Positions 1 to 5,501 of a stretch of DNA of 8,037 nucleotides are shown here, in pieces. How positions within the stretch are numbered: position 1 is the first letter of the stretch; each line of letters opens with the position of its first letter. The translations under genes were made by a program, and so were the position numbers. This DNA comes from Acidimicrobiia bacterium (GTDB lineage Bacteria > Actinomycetota > Acidimicrobiia > Spongiisociales > UBA5794). Where the stretch lies: assembly GCA_029934555.1 (NCBI GenBank), contig JAOZMA010000094.1, forward strand, positions 1 to 8,037. The letters are read 5' to 3'. Below the pieces are notes generated by a model that worked only from the letters and a program-made list of their open reading frames with translations, had not been told where the DNA came from and searched no databases.

Positions 1-110
1 TCGGCGTCGCCCCTGCCATCAGGAACGCTATCGCCGACGCGACCGGTGTCCGGATCGCCAACATCCCGTTCACGCCGGAGCGCGTTTGGAACGCGTTGCA
101 GCAGGCGTGA
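1..110 (+). CDS. Xanthine/CO dehydrogenase-type molybdopterin-binding large subunit, C-terminal fragment
   Basis: Only the last 35 codons and the TGA stop are present; the gene begins upstream of the window and the reading frame starts at base 3. The visible peptide contains VAPAIRNAIADATGVRI followed by a PFTPERVWNAL tail. This matches the usual end of the molybdopterin-binding subunit of xanthine dehydrogenase, CO dehydrogenase and aldehyde oxidase family enzymes, which hydroxylate purines or other N-heterocycles or aldehydes, or oxidise CO. The tail does not distinguish substrates. The stop overlaps the xdhC start by four bases (GTGA), so the gene is translationally coupled to its maturation factors. 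The family assignment is firm for so short a fragment because xdhC, yqeB and yqeC follow directly. The exact enzyme is unknown. Confidence 0.8.
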   Translation, partial: GVAPAIRNAIADATGVRIANIPFTPERVWNALQQA

Positions 111-898
111 CGACGATCGGCCCTCGAGAACTCCTATCGGAGTTGATCGATGCCGTCGATGGCGGCCGTCCGGCGGTGCTGGCCACGATCGTTGGCACGG
201 AGGGTTCGGTGCCCCGGCATGCCGGCTCCAAGATGGTCGTCCATCCTGACGGGACCACGACCGGAACGATCGGTGGCGGCGAAGTCGAAGCCCTTGTGCG
301 CGACGAAGCTCTCGCCGCCCTGAAGGATCGGCGCCCCCGCCTCCGCCGTTACACCCTCAACGATCCCGAACTCGGTGACCCCGGGATCTGCGGGGGCACG
401 ATGACCATCTACCTGGAGCCATACATGACCCCACGCACCGTGTACGTCATCGGAGCCGGCCACGTCGGCCGGTCCGTCATCGATCTGGCCGACTGGCTCG
501 GGTATCGCACCGTCGTCGTCGATGATCGCTCCGATCTCGTGACCGAGGAAGCCATGCCGAACGCGTCGATCCGCTTCGCAGGTGCTGTACATGACGCCCT
601 CGACGAACACCCCGCAGACGAGACAACTGCCATCGTTGTCGTGACGAGGAGCCACGAACTCGATGCTCAGATCGTGCCGGTGCTCCTCGAGACGCCCGCC
701 CCCTACATCGGCGTGATGGGAAGCAAGCGCCGGTGGGCAACCACCCGGGAGGCCCTGGCCGAGTCCGGTACGCCTGCGGAAGCACTCGACCGCCTTCACG
801 TACCAATCGGCCTCAGCATCGGTGCCGAGACCGTCGAGGAGATCGCCGTCTCGATCATGTCCCAGATCATCGAGTCGGCGGCCGAGAGCACCGCGTGA
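107..898 (+). CDS. xdhC: XdhC/CoxI-family molybdenum cofactor insertion and maturation protein
   Basis: This 263-residue protein has both XdhC domains. The N-terminal XdhC_CoxI domain shows VGTEGSVPRHAGSKM at residues 29-43, a GTIGGGEVEAL loop at 53-63 and an ICGG motif with Cys95. The C-terminal Rossmann domain has the dinucleotide fingerprint GAGHVG at 116-121 and ends with the conserved IGLSIGAETVEEIA segment. Characterised XdhC proteins bind molybdenum cofactor, protect it and help deliver its sulfurated form to xanthine dehydrogenase-type enzymes in the cytoplasm. I chose GTG at 107 because it gives a GTGA overlap with the upstream stop; a TTG at 86 would add seven residues read inside the upstream gene. 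The usual GGC(V/L)E cysteine of the first domain is Glu59 here, while Cys95 is kept. The family call is secure. Confidence 0.93.
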   Translation: MTTIGPRELLSELIDAVDGGRPAVLATIVGTEGSVPRHAGSKMVVHPDGTTTGTIGGGEVEALVRDEALAALKDRRPRLRRYTLNDPELGDPGICGGTMTIYLEPYMTPRTVYVIGAGHVGRSVIDLADWLGYRTVVVDDRSDLVTEEAMPNASIRFAGAVHDALDEHPADETTAIVVVTRSHELDAQIVPVLLETPAPYIGVMGSKRRWATTREALAESGTPAEALDRLHVPIGLSIGAETVEEIAVSIMSQIIESAAESTA

Positions 899-1698
899 TC
901 GACTTTTCCGACCAACTGGTCGTCGTTCGTGGCGGCGGTGACCTCGGCTCCGGCGTCATCTGGCGTCTGCGCCGTGTGGGGTTCCCGGTCGTCGTCCTCG
1001 AACTCGAACGACCTCTGACCGTACGTCGCACGGTTGCGTTCTCATCTGCCGTCGATCAGGAACGCATCGTGATCGACGGCATCGAGGGGATTCGTGTCTC
1101 GTCGACGGAAGCAGCACTCGAAACAACCCGAACGGGCGCGGTTCCCGTGCTCGTCTCGAGGGATATCCCGACGTTCCCCGAGCCGATGTCGATCCTCGTC
1201 GATGCCCGCCTTGCCAAGAGGGCCCTCGATACGACGATCAATCAGGCCCCGTTCGTCGTCGGTCTCGGCCCCGGCTTCGTCGCCGGTGGTGACTGCGATG
1301 CGGTCATCGAGACAATGCGCGGGCACCGACTGGGGCGGGTCATCTGGGACGGTCCGGCGGCACCGAACACCGGCGTCCCCGGCGAGATCGGGGGCGCATC
1401 AGGCGACCGTGTGCTCCGGGCGAACGTCGATGGTGCCATCGATTGGATGGTTGACTTCGGTGATATCGTCCAAGCCGGTCAGGTTCTGGGCACGATCGAC
1501 GACACTCCAGTTCCTGCGAAGATCGACGGAACGGTTCGCGGATTGATCCAGGCGGGACCGGTTGAGATCGGTCTCAAGATCGGTGACGTTGATCCACGAT
1601 TCGATCCGAACGCGATCCACCAGATCTCCGACAAGGCCCTCTCGATCGGTGGAGCCGTGCTCGAGGCGGTCCTCGTCTGGCTCGCTACCGAGAGCTGA
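895..1698 (+). CDS. yqeB: YqeB (EF2563-type) selenium-dependent molybdenum hydroxylase accessory protein
   Basis: This 267-residue protein matches the YqeB/EF2563 family in length and signatures. It has an N-terminal nucleotide-binding-like RGGGDLGSG at 12-20 and ERPLTVRRTVAFSSAV at 38-53. A central GLGPGF at 123-128 is followed by DCDAVIETMRGHRLGRVI at 133-150 and PNTGVPG at 157-163. A later stretch around GDIVQAGQVLGTIDD resembles a lipoyl/biotinyl-type beta sandwich. Comparative genomics links the family to hydroxylases with a labile selenium ligand at the molybdenum site; its biochemical role is not settled. The GTG start overlaps the xdhC stop by four bases, with a weak GAGAG Shine-Dalgarno six bases upstream. 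Other readings of this region are shadows. The family assignment is strong; the selenium link is inferred from family association. Confidence 0.9.
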   Translation: MIDFSDQLVVVRGGGDLGSGVIWRLRRVGFPVVVLELERPLTVRRTVAFSSAVDQERIVIDGIEGIRVSSTEAALETTRTGAVPVLVSRDIPTFPEPMSILVDARLAKRALDTTINQAPFVVGLGPGFVAGGDCDAVIETMRGHRLGRVIWDGPAAPNTGVPGEIGGASGDRVLRANVDGAIDWMVDFGDIVQAGQVLGTIDDTPVPAKIDGTVRGLIQAGPVEIGLKIGDVDPRFDPNAIHQISDKALSIGGAVLEAVLVWLATES

Positions 1699-2423
1699 TG
1701 CCGATCACACTCGCCGACCGGATCGGTATCGAAGAACGCGAACTCATCTCGATCATCGGTGCAGGCGGCAAGTCGACGGTCTTGTTCACGCTCGGCAGGG
1801 AGCTCGCAGATCCCTCCCACCGGGTCATCCTCACCACCACAACGATGATGGCCGCAGATCAAATCACCGAGCCGACGTGCTGGGCGGACGACCCGATCGA
1901 AGTAGAGCGGGCGCTGGAGCCCGGAGTGCCGTTGTTCGTCGTGACCGGAGAGGTCCCAGGCAAGGCCACCGGACCAACGCCTGCTGCCGTCGATCGTCTG
2001 TTCCTGGAGACCAGCGCAGACTTCGTCATCGTCGAGGCCGACGGCGCACGATCGATGTCGATCAAAGCTCCCGCCGATCACGAGCCGGTGATCCCCCGGC
2101 TCTCGACCACGGTCATCGTCGTGGCTGCGATCGATGCGATCGGCCGTCCGATCTCCAAGGTCGCCCACCGCCCCAACCTCGTGGCGAATCTTGCCGGTGT
2201 CCAAGTTGACGATCCCCTGACGATCGCGAACGCAGCCAAGGTCCTCACACATGACAACGGCGGTCTCAAGAGCATCCCAGGATCCGCCAGAATCGTGATG
2301 GCGATAACGAAGGTGACCCGGGAGACCGAAGCATCAGCGAATGAACTAGCGAACATCCTGGAAACTCACCCGAGAGTCAACCGCGCAGTGACGGTGCCAA
2401 GTAGATCAATAGCTCTGAGCTGA
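1698..2423 (+). CDS. yqeC: YqeC, P-loop selenium-dependent hydroxylase accessory protein
   Basis: This 241-residue protein carries the YqeC signatures. A Walker A-like GAGGKST lies at 21-27, a TTTT stretch at 46-49 and the diagnostic VEADGARSMSIKAPADHEP at 112-130. The length is full for a stand-alone YqeC; in some genomes it is fused to MocA, but no fusion is seen here. It is probably a cytoplasmic NTP-dependent enzyme in selenium or molybdenum cofactor maturation, with the exact reaction unknown. The ATG shares one base with the yqeB stop (TGATG), and a weak GAGAG lies three bases upstream, so it is expected to be translated by coupling. It is the last gene of the operon. A hairpin covers its last codons and stop. 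Confidence 0.9.
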   Translation: MPITLADRIGIEERELISIIGAGGKSTVLFTLGRELADPSHRVILTTTTMMAADQITEPTCWADDPIEVERALEPGVPLFVVTGEVPGKATGPTPAAVDRLFLETSADFVIVEADGARSMSIKAPADHEPVIPRLSTTVIVVAAIDAIGRPISKVAHRPNLVANLAGVQVDDPLTIANAAKVLTHDNGGLKSIPGSARIVMAITKVTRETEASANELANILETHPRVNRAVTVPSRSIALS

Positions 2424-2436
2424 TCTACTGATCTAC
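2401..2436 (+). terminator. Hairpin plus 8-base tandem duplication over the yqeC stop
   Basis: GTAGATC (2401-2407) pairs with GATCTAC (2422-2428), and an inner AGCT (2411-2414) pairs with AGCT (2418-2421). This leaves a CTG loop and an AAT bulge. TGATCTAC is then repeated directly at 2421-2428 and 2429-2436. The structure includes the yqeC stop and lies between convergent genes, so it may end transcription. No U tract follows, so it is not a classic intrinsic terminator. Confidence 0.4.
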
Positions 2437-2448
2437 CGCCAAAGGCGC

Positions 2449-2769
2449 CTACCCAATTCCCAACACCTGGCGGGCTCGATCGCTCATCATCTCCGGCTTC
2501 CACTGGGGTTCGTGGACGATTCGGATCACAGCGTTGTCGACACCGGGGATCTCCTTGAGCTTCGTCTCGGCCATCTGGCTGAGATACGAACCGAGGGGAC
2601 AGACGGGCGTGGTCGTTGTCATATCGACGTTCACCATCGGACCGTCGAACTCAACCTTGTAGATGAGACCCAGATCGGTCACCGGGAGCCCAAGCTCGGG
2701 GTCGATCACCTCTGCAAGTGCGCCCCAGGCGGCCTCTTCGCGCTCGTCTGAATTGGGCGCTGTGTCCAT
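2449..2769 (-). CDS. MIP18/SufT-like (DUF59) iron-sulfur cluster assembly factor
   Basis: This small 106-residue protein spans one MIP18/DUF59 domain. It opens with the family signature IDPELGLPVTDLGLIY at 22-37. The TTTTPVCPLG segment at 51-60 carries Cys57 of the typical TPxCP motif. An IPGV motif and the EPQWKPEMMSDRAR tail are characteristic of the SufT/PaaD-like branch. Such proteins act in the cytoplasm in maturing or delivering Fe-S clusters to target enzymes. The reading frame is open a further 29 residues upstream, but that extension has no family similarity, so the ATG at 2769 is preferred. No Shine-Dalgarno is visible; a TAGTCT box sits seven bases upstream, fitting a leaderless transcript. 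It is convergent with yqeC. Supply of clusters to the adjacent molybdenum hydroxylase, whose partner subunits normally carry 2Fe-2S, is possible but inferred. Confidence 0.88.
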   Translation of the reverse strand: MDTAPNSDEREEAAWGALAEVIDPELGLPVTDLGLIYKVEFDGPMVNVDMTTTTPVCPLGSYLSQMAETKLKEIPGVDNAVIRIVHEPQWKPEMMSDRARQVLGIG

Positions 2770-2776
2770 GCCGGGA

Positions 2777-2782
2777 AGACTA
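2777..2782 (-). promoter_or_regulatory. Leaderless-type -10 box for the MIP18-like gene
   Basis: On the minus strand TAGTCT (TANNNT) is followed by seven bases and then the ATG. This spacing would place the transcription start at or next to the start codon. No Shine-Dalgarno is present. No convincing -35 box was found. Confidence 0.4.
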
Positions 2783-2783
2783 T

Positions 2784-2810
2784 CCCGATCGGGTCGACTG
2801 CAGCAGTCGA
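2784..2810. promoter_or_regulatory. Two abutting perfect palindromes in a divergent promoter region
   Basis: CCCGATCGGG (2784-2793) is a perfect 10-base palindrome. It abuts TCGACTG-CAG-CAGTCGA (2794-2810), two perfect 7-base arms around three bases. They lie between the two opposed -10 boxes of the divergent genes, where an operator would affect both. No cognate regulator is encoded in the window. Confidence 0.4.
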
Positions 2811-2828
2811 GGTGCGCATGGGCCCGGG

Positions 2829-2834
2829 TATCCT
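2829..2834 (+). promoter_or_regulatory. Leaderless-type -10 box for the NnrS-like gene
   Basis: TATCCT (TANNNT) ends six bases before the ATG at 2841. There is no Shine-Dalgarno in between, so transcription probably starts at the start codon. The -35 position is not recognisable. Confidence 0.4.
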
Positions 2835-2840
2835 CGCCCG

Positions 2841-3929
2841 ATGACCGTCCCCACACCGATCCGCATCTCAGTCGCGCTCGTCTCGGTCACGGCTCTCGTT
2901 CTGGGGGTCTGGATGGGATTGGTGCGCATCGGCTGGTCGCTCGGATCTCCCCCCGCTCCCGGCACTCATGGCCCGATCCTCGTGCTCGGATTCCTCGGCA
3001 CGGTCATCGGCATGGAGCGAGCCGTCGCCATCGGCAGATCATGGGCATGGATCACGCCGGTCCTCGCTGCAACGTCGGTCATCACCATGCTGACCGGAGC
3101 ACCCACCGAACTCACGGGAGCGTTGCTCCTCGTCGCAGGATCAGTGCTCGTTGCACTGTTCGCTGTGGCCTATCGCATGCAGCCCGAGGCCCACATCACG
3201 CTGATGGGTATCGGAGCCGTTGCATGGGTACTCGCCGCCGCAACGTGGCTGGCCGGCGAACCGGTCCCAGCCCTCATCCCCTGGCTCGCAGCGTTCCTCA
3301 TCCTCACGATCGCAGGCGAACGCCTCGAACTTGCCCGCTTGATCGCGACGACGCGGTCATCGAAGCGGCAGCTCGCCGGTGCCGTCGCCGTCGTGATCGC
3401 AGGATCGGCGATCGCATGGGTGTACGCGGACACGGGAGCACGCATCGCCGGCCTCGGAAACCTGCTCATCGCTCTCTGGCTGCTGCGCTACGACATCGCA
3501 AGACGCACGATCCGCCTCGGAGGCGTGACGCGGTACATGGCCGCAGGACTGCTCCTCGGCTACGTATGGCTCGCGATCTCCGGCGTTCTCTGGATCTCCT
3601 CGGGTCTCCAGTACGGAGCAACGGGATATGACGCCGCTCTCCACACACTGTTTCTCGGGTTCATCATGTCGATGATCATGGCCCATGCCCCCATCGTCAT
3701 CCCGGCGCTCGCGGGACTCGCGTTCCCTTACGGTCCGGTGATGTGGATCCCCCTCATCTTCCTCCAGATCTCGGTGATCGTGCGCGTGACAGGCGATCTC
3801 AACGGCTCCTACGACGTGAAAAAATGGGGAGGGATGCTCAACGCCATCGCCCTGGCCCTCCTCGTCCTCGTCGTGGTGGTCACGGTGATCCGAGGAGAAC
3901 TAGCCAAACGAGCGCTCCGCACGGTCTGA
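2841..3929 (+). CDS. Twelve-helix NnrS-like integral membrane protein
   Basis: This 362-residue, very hydrophobic protein shows about 12 transmembrane segments by eye, roughly at 8-28, 43-60, 68-86, 90-111, 118-138, 143-161, 178-195, 203-217, 231-253, 265-290, 296-316 and 330-350. Four histidines lie in or near helices: H43 in GTHGP, H118, H268 in ALHTLFLGF and H282 in MAHAP. Twelve helices with conserved histidines recall NnrS, a haem- and copper-binding membrane protein linked to nitric oxide stress, and more distantly haem-copper oxidase subunit I. I cannot confirm membership from sequence alone, so the function is unassigned. The frame is open upstream of 2841, but that extension is arginine-rich, overlaps the divergent promoter and lies partly antisense to the neighbouring gene. 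ATG 2841 is therefore preferred. The protein belongs in the cytoplasmic membrane. Confidence 0.8.
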   Translation: MTVPTPIRISVALVSVTALVLGVWMGLVRIGWSLGSPPAPGTHGPILVLGFLGTVIGMERAVAIGRSWAWITPVLAATSVITMLTGAPTELTGALLLVAGSVLVALFAVAYRMQPEAHITLMGIGAVAWVLAAATWLAGEPVPALIPWLAAFLILTIAGERLELARLIATTRSSKRQLAGAVAVVIAGSAIAWVYADTGARIAGLGNLLIALWLLRYDIARRTIRLGGVTRYMAAGLLLGYVWLAISGVLWISSGLQYGATGYDAALHTLFLGFIMSMIMAHAPIVIPALAGLAFPYGPVMWIPLIFLQISVIVRVTGDLNGSYDVKKWGGMLNAIALALLVLVVVVTVIRGELAKRALRTV

Positions 3930-3933
3930 CGAA

Positions 3934-3969
3934 GAGCATTGGGTCCGTCTCAGCTGCTCGGTTACCCAA
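3934..3969. terminator. Interleaved inverted repeats in a convergent gap
   Basis: The 40-base gap between two convergent genes holds GAGCA (3934-3938) matching TGCTC (3955-3959), and TTGGGT (3939-3944) matching ACCCAA (3964-3969). The pairs cross, so they could form alternative hairpins or a pseudoknot. A terminator role is suggested by position only. Confidence 0.25.
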
Positions 3970-5373
3970 CTACTTTGACACCTTCTCCGGCAACAGCGAG
4001 TTCGTCCCGCGATGGAGATACTCCCCCCGACCCAACTCCCCCACGAAGTTGCCATGGTCGACGATGACCTCTCCTCGCATCATGACGGTCTCGACGCTGC
4101 CGCCGATCTCCGCACCTTCGAACACCGAATAGTCGAGGTTCATCGAGTGGGTCTCGGCCGACAGCGTGTGTGATGCGGTGGGATCGTAGACAACAACGTC
4201 AGCGTCGGAGCCGGGGGCGATGGTGCCCTTCTTGGGGTAGATCCCCGAGATCTTGGCCGGTGTCTCAGCGGTCACCTCGATCCACCTCGTGAGAGGAATC
4301 CAACCCTCGACGACACCCTGGTACACGAGATCCATCCGATGCTCGACAACCCCGAGACCGTTCGGGATCTTGCGGAAGTCGCCGCGTCCGGCCTCCTTCT
4401 GCTCCCAGGTGAACGGACAGTGGTCGGTAGCAACGGCGTCCATCCTCCCGGTCGAAACACCGGACCACAGGGCCGCCTGGTGTCCTTCGCTGCGCCGGCG
4501 CAGCGGTGGAGAGCACACGAACTTGGCTGCCTCGAATCCGTCGGGTACGTCCTCCTGGGCAAGCCAGAGGTACTGCGGACAGGTCTCAGCAAAGACCGGC
4601 AACCCCCGGTCGCGGGCGACGACGGCCTCGGCGAACGCCTCCTGCGACGAGATGTGAACGATCACGAGAGAACATCCCGCTATCTCTGCAAGCGCAGCAA
4701 CGCGATGGACGGCTTCGGCCTCCATCGAAGCCGGCCTGGTGAGCAAGTGATAGATCGGGTCGGTCTCCCCTCGGGCGGCGGCTTGATCCCGGAGGGCATC
4801 GATCGCTATGCCGTTCTCGGCGTGCATCATGACGGTGGCACCGATCGAGGCAGCGACCTGCATCGCCTCGAGAATCTGCCGGTCATCCGACAGATTCACG
4901 CCGGGGTACGCCGTGAACAGCTTGAACGTGGTGACTCCCGCGTGCATCATCTCCGGGAACTCGGCGAGCGTGCCTTCATGGACGTCCGTGACCATCATGT
5001 GGAACCCGTAGTCGATGTACGAGTTTCCGTCTGCACGAGCCATCCACTCGGCGAGTCCATCCTTGAGTGTTCCGCCGCGAGTCTGCCCGGCGTAGTCGAC
5101 GATCGTCGTCGTCCCACCGATGGCAGCAGCCTTTGTGCCGGTCTCGTAGTTGTCGGCTGAGAAGGTCCCCGATACCGGAAGTTCCATGTGGGTGTGCATG
5201 TCAACGCCGCCGGGAATCACGTACCGCCCGGTGGCGTCGATCACGCGATCGAAGTCATCTCCTGCAGTTCCAGGCTCAACGACACCGACGATCCGCTCGC
5301 CGTCGATGACGACGTCTGCCTCCGTTGCCATCGCACCCGTCACGACCGTTCCATTGCTGATGAGTGTTCGCAT
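3970..5373 (-). CDS. hydA: Dihydropyrimidinase / D-hydantoinase, metal-dependent cyclic amidohydrolase
   Basis: This is a 467-residue amidohydrolase of standard family length with every expected active-site residue. H60 and H62 lie in the DMHTHMELP motif, K151 (the lysine carbamylated in the family) in FKLFTAYPG, H184 in MHAEN, H240 in VHISS and D317 in ATDHCPF. Y156 is the substrate-gating tyrosine position. These enzymes open the ring of dihydropyrimidines or 5-substituted hydantoins in the cytoplasm, using two metal ions. The start is uncertain: ATG 5373 gives MRTLISNGTVV, as in relatives, while ATGs at 5382 and 5385 add three or four residues. No strong Shine-Dalgarno marks any of them. 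It lies divergent to the acyl-CoA ligase and a few kilobases from the molybdenum-hydroxylase operon. Dihydropyrimidinase cannot be separated from hydantoinase by eye. Confidence 0.93.
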   Translation of the reverse strand: MRTLISNGTVVTGAMATEADVVIDGERIVGVVEPGTAGDDFDRVIDATGRYVIPGGVDMHTHMELPVSGTFSADNYETGTKAAAIGGTTTIVDYAGQTRGGTLKDGLAEWMARADGNSYIDYGFHMMVTDVHEGTLAEFPEMMHAGVTTFKLFTAYPGVNLSDDRQILEAMQVAASIGATVMMHAENGIAIDALRDQAAARGETDPIYHLLTRPASMEAEAVHRVAALAEIAGCSLVIVHISSQEAFAEAVVARDRGLPVFAETCPQYLWLAQEDVPDGFEAAKFVCSPPLRRRSEGHQAALWSGVSTGRMDAVATDHCPFTWEQKEAGRGDFRKIPNGLGVVEHRMDLVYQGVVEGWIPLTRWIEVTAETPAKISGIYPKKGTIAPGSDADVVVYDPTASHTLSAETHSMNLDYSVFEGAEIGGSVETVMMRGEVIVDHGNFVGELGRGEYLHRGTNSLLPEKVSK

Positions 5374-5408
5374 AGGGCCCATCATGGTCGATGAAGGGGC
5401 GGCGCACG

Positions 5409-5438
5409 AGTAGAGGTTGAAAGTCTGATTCGCGCCAA
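5409..5438 (-). promoter_or_regulatory. Candidate promoter of the hydantoinase gene
   Basis: On the minus strand TTGGCG (5438-5433) is followed after 18 bases by TCTACT (5414-5409). Each box matches the sigma-70-type consensus at four of six positions. The predicted start near 5402 leaves a leader of roughly 17-29 bases. Confidence 0.35.
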
Positions 5439-5464
5439 CTCGGGGATCTCATGCGTGATCCGTG

Positions 5465-5492
5465 TACATTTGCCTCCTCCACTCCGGAAGGA
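5465..5492 (+). promoter_or_regulatory. -10 box and strong Shine-Dalgarno of the acyl-CoA ligase gene
   Basis: TACATT (5465-5470) fits TANNNT, although no clear -35 box was found. GGAAGGA (5486-5492) is a strong Shine-Dalgarno nine bases before the ATG at 5502. It decides the start against upstream in-frame codons from 5451. Confidence 0.5.
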
Positions 5493-5501
5493 CTTCTGCT
5501 C

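Noticed and set aside
86..106. TTG at 86 as the xdhC start
   Set aside because: It would add seven residues read inside the upstream gene; GTG 107 gives the GTGA overlap also used at the next junction.
134..799. A 221-codon minus-strand frame inside xdhC
   Set aside because: It is antisense to a well-supported XdhC with conserved motifs; long opposite-strand frames are expected at this GC content.
1479..2252. A 257-codon minus-strand frame across yqeB and yqeC
   Set aside because: It is a shadow frame rich in Arg, Asp and Gly, without recognisable domains, opposite two genes with clear family signatures.
2663..3631. A 322-codon plus-strand frame overlapping the NnrS-like gene
   Set aside because: It is extremely rich in Arg, His and Ser and gives no membrane segments, whereas the alternative frame gives a coherent 12-helix protein.
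4339..5160. A 273-codon plus-strand frame opposite the hydantoinase
   Set aside because: It is antisense to a complete amidohydrolase with all catalytic residues and has no recognisable motif.
5417..5422. TTGAAA as the -35 box of the acyl-CoA ligase gene
   Set aside because: No acceptable -10 box lies 16-19 bases downstream; the best TANNNT (5465-5470) is 42 bases away.
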